Shown here: in pieces, positions 57,085-64,000 of the stretch
Layout: the number at the start of each line of letters is the position of its first letter
Position numbering within the stretch: the first letter of the stretch is position 1
Origin: Euphorbia lathyris
Lineage: Eukaryota; Streptophyta; Magnoliopsida; Malpighiales; Euphorbiaceae
DNA length: 64,000 nt
NCBI RefSeq assembly: GCF_963576675.1
Contig: NC_088919.1
Span: forward strand, 60,718,578 to 60,782,577
Direction: 5' to 3'
Notes under the pieces: model-generated
What the model was told of the DNA's origin: nothing
Database searches by the model: none
The model's input: only the letters and a program-made list of their open reading frames with translations
Made by a program: the position numbers and the translations under genes

Positions 57085-60000
57085 TTTTTTTTATGAGGAA
57101 GGCGATTAAGCTCAGGGAATAGGAAAAAGACAAAAGAGAGAAGAGTAGTTATTCTAATGTATAATCATTCGAACCGAAGCCCGGTCTTACCGGTCTTCAA
57201 GAAGAATGTTCTGGAGGCCTGCAGGAGGCGCATCACACTCGTGATGTCCCAGGACATATGAACCTGTGAAATTTGCCATCCAGTCAGCGGTTTGATTGTC
57301 TTCTCAGTACACATGGGTAAATTGTACCTCTTAATCTCTATCCTTTAGTCGTTTACACTCACGTATAAGCCAAACAAACGGATGATGAACTGTAATCTGA
57401 CTCTGCATAAATGATATGACTGATTTTGAGTCCATAATGATTCATCGAAATCCCTTACCCACACGGCAATCGTAATCCAAAATACAGACTCCCTAACTCC
57501 GCTAGTAAAGTCGAACAGATCCTTAAGTTTATTAGGTATCCACCTCGTCAATCTCCCATACAGTCCCGAATTAGTCCACCTGTCGAGGCCGCCCTCGGAT
57601 TACCCTTACTCACACCATCTGTATTAATTTTTACCCAATCTGTTAAAGGCGAATTCCATCTAATCAGCCTCTCCTGTTTTTGCCTCGGATTCCCCTGATT
57701 TAGTTTTCTACCTGCAGCTACGCTTTCCCATGCTCGGTACAAAATGAACTCTGGAAATAACTCAAACGTCCCTCTTTCTTCAAACAGGCGGCTGTTTCAC
57801 ATCCTCCAAATCCACCATATTCCAATCGAAAAGATAACCGGCCACTCCATTCCATCCAACCTCATACGACAAGAAATATTTTCATCAATCCAATCTGTGC
57901 GATCTAGTGAGAAGAAATGCATCCTCGCAGTCATAGACGGTATGAGTTGTTTCCATATCCGTTATGCAACAATACAGTTCCGTAACACATTCAATACGCT
58001 TTCCTCCTCATCACACCATGCGCAACGCCCCTCCTCTATCATATGTCGGCTCAGACAACCCTGATTACACAGAATATTATTTTTTCTTACCAACCATACA
58101 AATAGCCGAATCCATTCTGGCACTTCCAGTGTCCACACTTCTTTCCAATTACCTGAGTCGGCTTCCTCACTCAGTCCCGTTCTGAAAAGGTCATATTCCA
58201 TCTTGACTGAATAATTCCCTATCCTCGTTTCTCGCCAATACCAAGAATCATTCCTTTCATTTTCCTCAAAAATAACTAATGAGGCTAATTCATTTAGTGC
58301 ATCACGTGGTAAAAGATGTTACAGAATTTTCCAGTTCCAATTGTTTCTAGTTTTCTAGTAATCTCGCACCATCTGATTCAAGTCCGAATCTGGTACTAGA
58401 CCCAATGCTCGTGATTACAAAGTCAAGCTCCCACTCTAGCAGTCCGTCCAGAACACCGTCTGATGGCCATTCTCTACTAACCTGCTCGTGTCGGCTTTCA
58501 AGATCGCCGCTCCCGCCACAATGCCCTTCCAAGTTAGTGATTGACATCCTCTTGTGTGAAAAATATCGAATCCAGTACATTTTCTGCCATACTTTGATCT
58601 AATTACCTTCACCGAAAGGGCCTTATCCTCATTCAAAACTTTCCAGCTTAATTTGCCTAGCATATAAATGTTGAAACCGTGAGTCTGACGAATCCCAAGC
58701 CCTCCTTGATTTTTTTTTCTGACAAACAGTTTCCCATTTTACCAGATGTGATTTCCGATCCAACCTTGAGGACCCCCATAAGAAATCCCTATTACACATA
58801 TCCAGCCTTTTACAAGTGCTCATTGGAAGAAGAGTTGTCTGCATCACATGAGATGGCAATGTTGATGTAACTGCTTTAACAAGAGTAAGTCTTCTTGCGA
58901 AGGATAATAATTTTGCTTCCCACCCAGCAAGTCGTGCATTAAATCTGTCCACCACATACTTGAAAGTGTTCTTGTTTACACGGGAGTGAAGGAGAGGCAT
59001 TCTGAAGTATCTCTTAAGGTTATCGGTTCTTTCAAACCCAAAATGTCACAGATTCCCCTACTAACAACATCAGAAACATTTTATGAAAAGAAAACTCTAG
59101 ATTTCCCAAGATTAACTTTCTATCCTGAACAATTACAGAATTGGGTCGTAATATTGTTGATAGCCACATTTTGACTTAGCTCCGCCTTTGCCATCAACAC
59201 AACATCATCTGCAAAGAAAACATGTGTGAGTGATGGACCTGAACGTGAGAGTTTGATAGGCTTCCACACATCGCATTGCACTACATCATTAATCATGTGG
59301 CTGAGGCGCTCCAAGCATAAGATGAACAAATGCGGAGATAGAGGATCTCCCTGTCCGAGTCCTCTAGTAGGGCTGAAACTTTGCAATTTTTCACCATTCC
59401 AAAGTACCTGCATCTCTGAAGCAGCCACACATTGTAAAATTAAATTGACCTAGTGTGAGTTCAAGCCAAGTAGGGTCAGAGTCTCCCATAGAAAATGCCA
59501 GCTTATCCTATCATAGGCCTTCTCTAAGTCTAGTTTCAAAATCATGTCTCCCTGTCTGCATGTCTTTCGATTCATGGAATGAATTGCTTCTTGAACTAAA
59601 ATGACATTATCACAGATGTTCCGTCCTGGGATAAAACTGTTTTGTGTTGGACCAATTAAGTCCCGTAGGATTAGTTTAAGCCTGTTTACAATGCACTTGG
59701 TGACAATTTTATACAATACATTACAGAGGCTTATTGGTCGGGATTGTGAAATATATTCAGGGCAGTCAATTTTTGGGTTACTGCTATTAGTGTCTCAGAC
59801 AAAGTAGGTGGAATAATTCCTGAATTGAGGACATTTAGCACAAAGTCACTTACTTGTACTCCAACATGCTCCCATAGACGGTGGCAGAAAACCGCTTGGA
59901 AACCATCTGGCCCTAGGGCCTTAAAAGGGTCCATTTCAAACAACGCTTGGCGAACCTCTTCCACTTCAAAGCCTTTTTCTAGTTCTACTTTGATTTCATC

Positions 60001-61516
60001 ATCAATAGGAGGGAGGTTGTCCATCGTATACATAGGACCTCTAACTTCCTCCTCCTCTATGTAGAGTTTCTTGAAATATTCCACCACCATCTCACACACG
60101 CTTTCCTTATCGTAGACCCATAAGCCATTAGCATCCCTCAAGCCACCAATTTTATTTCTTCGACGTCCAATCAGTGTAGACAGATGAAAGAAAGTTGTAT
60201 TTCTATCCCCGTACTTCAACCACTGAACCCTGGATTTCTGAAACCAAACCAGTTTCTCTTGTTCCAGTAACAGATTAAGTTCATTTACTAACCTTTGTCC
60301 CAACTGCAGTAGCCCAGAGTGAACAGAATGTGCCAGAGCAGCTTGCACTCCCTCGAGTCGTCCATAAACTCTTCTCTTTTTAGCTTTCAAATTGCCAAAG
60401 ACATCATGATCCTAGTTCTTCAGTGTTGTCGTAATTTCCTTTAAGCTGTCATCAACCTTGGCCGTATGGTTCTAGGCGGAATTGAAAAAAGTATTGAATT
60501 CACTATGTTCGAGCCAGGCAGCCTGGAAGCAAAAAGGATGGGAATTTGGTGTTGGTACAGTCCCTAATGAATTAAGCAAGATAGGTGTATGGTCGGAACG
60601 CTTTCTCGATAGATGCCCGACTGAAGCTTCAGGGAAAGTCGTTCTCCAGGTTGCATTACATAGGGCTCGATCCAATCGACAGGCTACTCTGGTACGAGTT
60701 GAGGAGCCATGGTACCATGTAAAGGTCGATCCCTAATAGCCAAGATCGATAAGTTCCATCATGCTAATCCAATCCGCAAAGAAATTACATCTATCCAAGG
60801 TTCGCATCGATCCCCCTTCCTTTTCATCAGCTGGTTTTATACAGTTAAAGTCTCCGATTAGGAGCCATGGTTGTGTAATGTGTCTTTTCAGGTCAAGAAG
60901 GCCAGCCTTACATTGCCTCTTCAATGCCATTTGCGGCCTAACATAGACGAAAGTTATGTCAAAACTTTTCTCTCCATCATAACAGTCAGCAGAAGTGACA
61001 TGTGAGTGGAGAAACTATTTATTTTTCAAACGTACATCCACTTTAACACGAACCTCATTCCAAAAAACCCAAATGCCCCCGCTGAACCCTTCTGTTTCCA
61101 CAATTTCCACGTTTGAAAACCTCCATTTTCTGCTTAATTCAACCGCTCTTGTGCCCGGAAGCCTGGTTTCTAGAAGCACAAAAATATCAGAATCATGTAT
61201 AGAAATAATGTGTTTCATTGCTCGAAAGAAAAGAGTTCCCCTTGCACCAAAACAGTTCCAAGAAATTACTTTCATTGATAAAGATGAAGGTTGCAGAATT
61301 AATTGCCCAAACCAGACAGTCATCGAGTCTGTTGGGTCTCTGCAGTCCCAATCTGAACTCCTTTCATTGCTACACGGTTTGTTACAACCATCCAGTGCCC
61401 TCCTAGTATCATCAGTTTCACTCCTTTTATTCCTTAGCAGTACATGTCCTTCAGTACCTTTCAGCAGATCGGGCGGCCTTGTGTTACTTGTATTATCTAG
61501 ACGACTCCTTTTGCCC
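57085..61516 (-). mobile_element. 5'-truncated L1-type LINE, minus strand, decayed
   Basis: A perfect 15-bp target duplication 'ttatataaaagcttt' lies at 57070-57084 and 61517-61531. The T run at 57085 onward is the poly(A) tail. Reading 5' to 3' on the minus strand: endonuclease ('VISWNCFGARG', 'LLETR', near 61270-61020; 'LLIGDFNCIKP' near 60850; 'SDHTPI' near 60590), reverse transcriptase ('WFQKSRVQWLKYGDRNT', 'LGPDGFQAVF', 'LDLEKAYDRI', 'LGQGDPLSPHLF', 'FFADD' near 59205), zf-RVT ('LEVPEWIRLFVWL' near 58110) and RNase H ('KINTDGVSKGN' near 57615). Only the tail of ORF1 could be present. Stops and frameshifts break ORF2 into at least nine pieces. Its sequence differs clearly from the 17448-33631 LINE, so it belongs to another L1 subfamily. 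Confidence 0.92.
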
Positions 61517-61531
61517 TTATATAAAAGCTTT

Positions 61532-62060
61532 AAAACCTTATTTTTATTATAAAAACATAACTAATCAAATTTTATATTAGCAACTAACTAATTTATAATT
61601 TTACCTAACCATAAATAAAATATCATTCACTTAATACGTTGAACACTATTTTAAATGAATCAAATCCAACATATTAAATTAAATTAAATTAAAGGATAGA
61701 ATTAAATTCCTGCTTAATTTTAAACTAAATTAATATTATTAACCAACTTAAGAACAAAATTGATTTAATTGGAAGAAAATATAAATAAATATCACGGAGA
61801 ATGATCTGAACCTCGTTCAAGTATCGTGGCAGATACACAGTCAGCAAAGTATGGACGGCTTATAATTAGCCACGTGGACCCACAGCGTCGCATCTGAAGG
61901 TCAGCCAATTGCGAGCAAATCGCTTATAAACATCTGACCAATAACAACATTTGAACGAGCATCATTTTCTTCTTATACTTGCTCTATCTTTGCTTTTTTT
62001 CACTAGAAGAACTGTGAACGTTTGAGAGAGAAGACAGGACAGGAGATTTCTAACTAATCA
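61532..62060 (+). promoter_or_regulatory. MDAR promoter and leader
   Basis: A perfect G-box CACGTG at 61871-61876 (in 'gccacgtggacc') lies about 190 bp before the ATG, and a TATA-like 'cttataaac' at 61923-61931 about 130 bp before it. This predicts a transcript start near 61955 and a leader of about 105 nt. G-boxes bind bZIP and bHLH factors in light, ABA and stress responses, which would suit an antioxidant enzyme; the link is inferred. The AT-rich 61532-61790 holds nothing further. Confidence 0.55.
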
Positions 62061-63796
<1,736 letters not shown>

Positions 63797-64000
63797 GTAA
63801 ATCATTTAGCCTATTTGTACACTTAGCGAATAAGTTAACTCTAGTGGATGCAAACTTCTTGTTATTTTTAACACTTTGGTTGTAACCAATGTAACTAATA
63901 TTGGTTTGTTACTAAGTTTAAGCTTAGTAACATACTTTTTTATGACACAAAGTAATAGAATTGTGGAGGCATAGGCTGCTTTTGATTGTGGCCTCACAAT

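Overview
The window is nuclear DNA of a eudicot plant. The signs are an intronless organelle-type PPR gene, GT-AG introns in plant gene families (LIKE-COV, monodehydroascorbate reductase), L1- and RTE-type LINEs, tRNA-derived Au-like SINEs, a Tat-like Ty3/gypsy element, and many MITEs in AT-rich spacer. The species cannot be named from the sequence alone.

Layout. A complete P-class PPR gene (278-3280, +) opens the window. From 3.3 to 17.4 kb there is no intact gene. That stretch holds a decayed partial copy of DNA ligase 1 (4795-6468), a Mutator-like element inside one of its introns, a 1.2-kb TRIM-like LTR element (8819-10016), SINE, RTE and gypsy relics, several TIR elements, and a second copy (14469-14637) of the DNA just 3' of the PPR gene. 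From 17448 to 33631 lies a full-length but dead L1-type LINE with an 18-bp target duplication. Its RNase H region was split by a young, apparently intact Tat-like Ty3/gypsy element (23291-33214; 477-bp LTRs with 6 differences; TSD GGGGT). That element has a 1917-codon gag-pol ORF and a spliceable antisense ORF between pol and the 3' LTR.

From about 34.2 to 46.5 kb is a tandem duplication of a LIKE-COV (DUF502) membrane-protein gene. Copy A (36383-40400) and copy B (42683-46348) each have seven exons with identical intron phases and open frames of 258 and 266 codons. Each copy carries transposon insertions that the other lacks, so the two act as natural empty-site controls for one another.

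From 46.5 to 57 kb there is again no intact gene: a zf-GRF pseudogene, two hAT-type MITEs with perfect 8-bp TSDs, a tandem Tourist-like MITE, and a striking 33-bp-period array of palindromes (51701-51819). A 5'-truncated L1 LINE on the minus strand (57085-61516, 15-bp TSD) follows. The window ends inside a monodehydroascorbate reductase gene (first three exons 62061-63796, +) with a G-box in its promoter.

The host genes (PPR, two LIKE-COV, MDAR) have no common pathway that the sequence reveals. The dominant theme is a gene-poor interval built by nested mobile-element insertion and local duplication. Family names rest on motif recognition; no database search was run.
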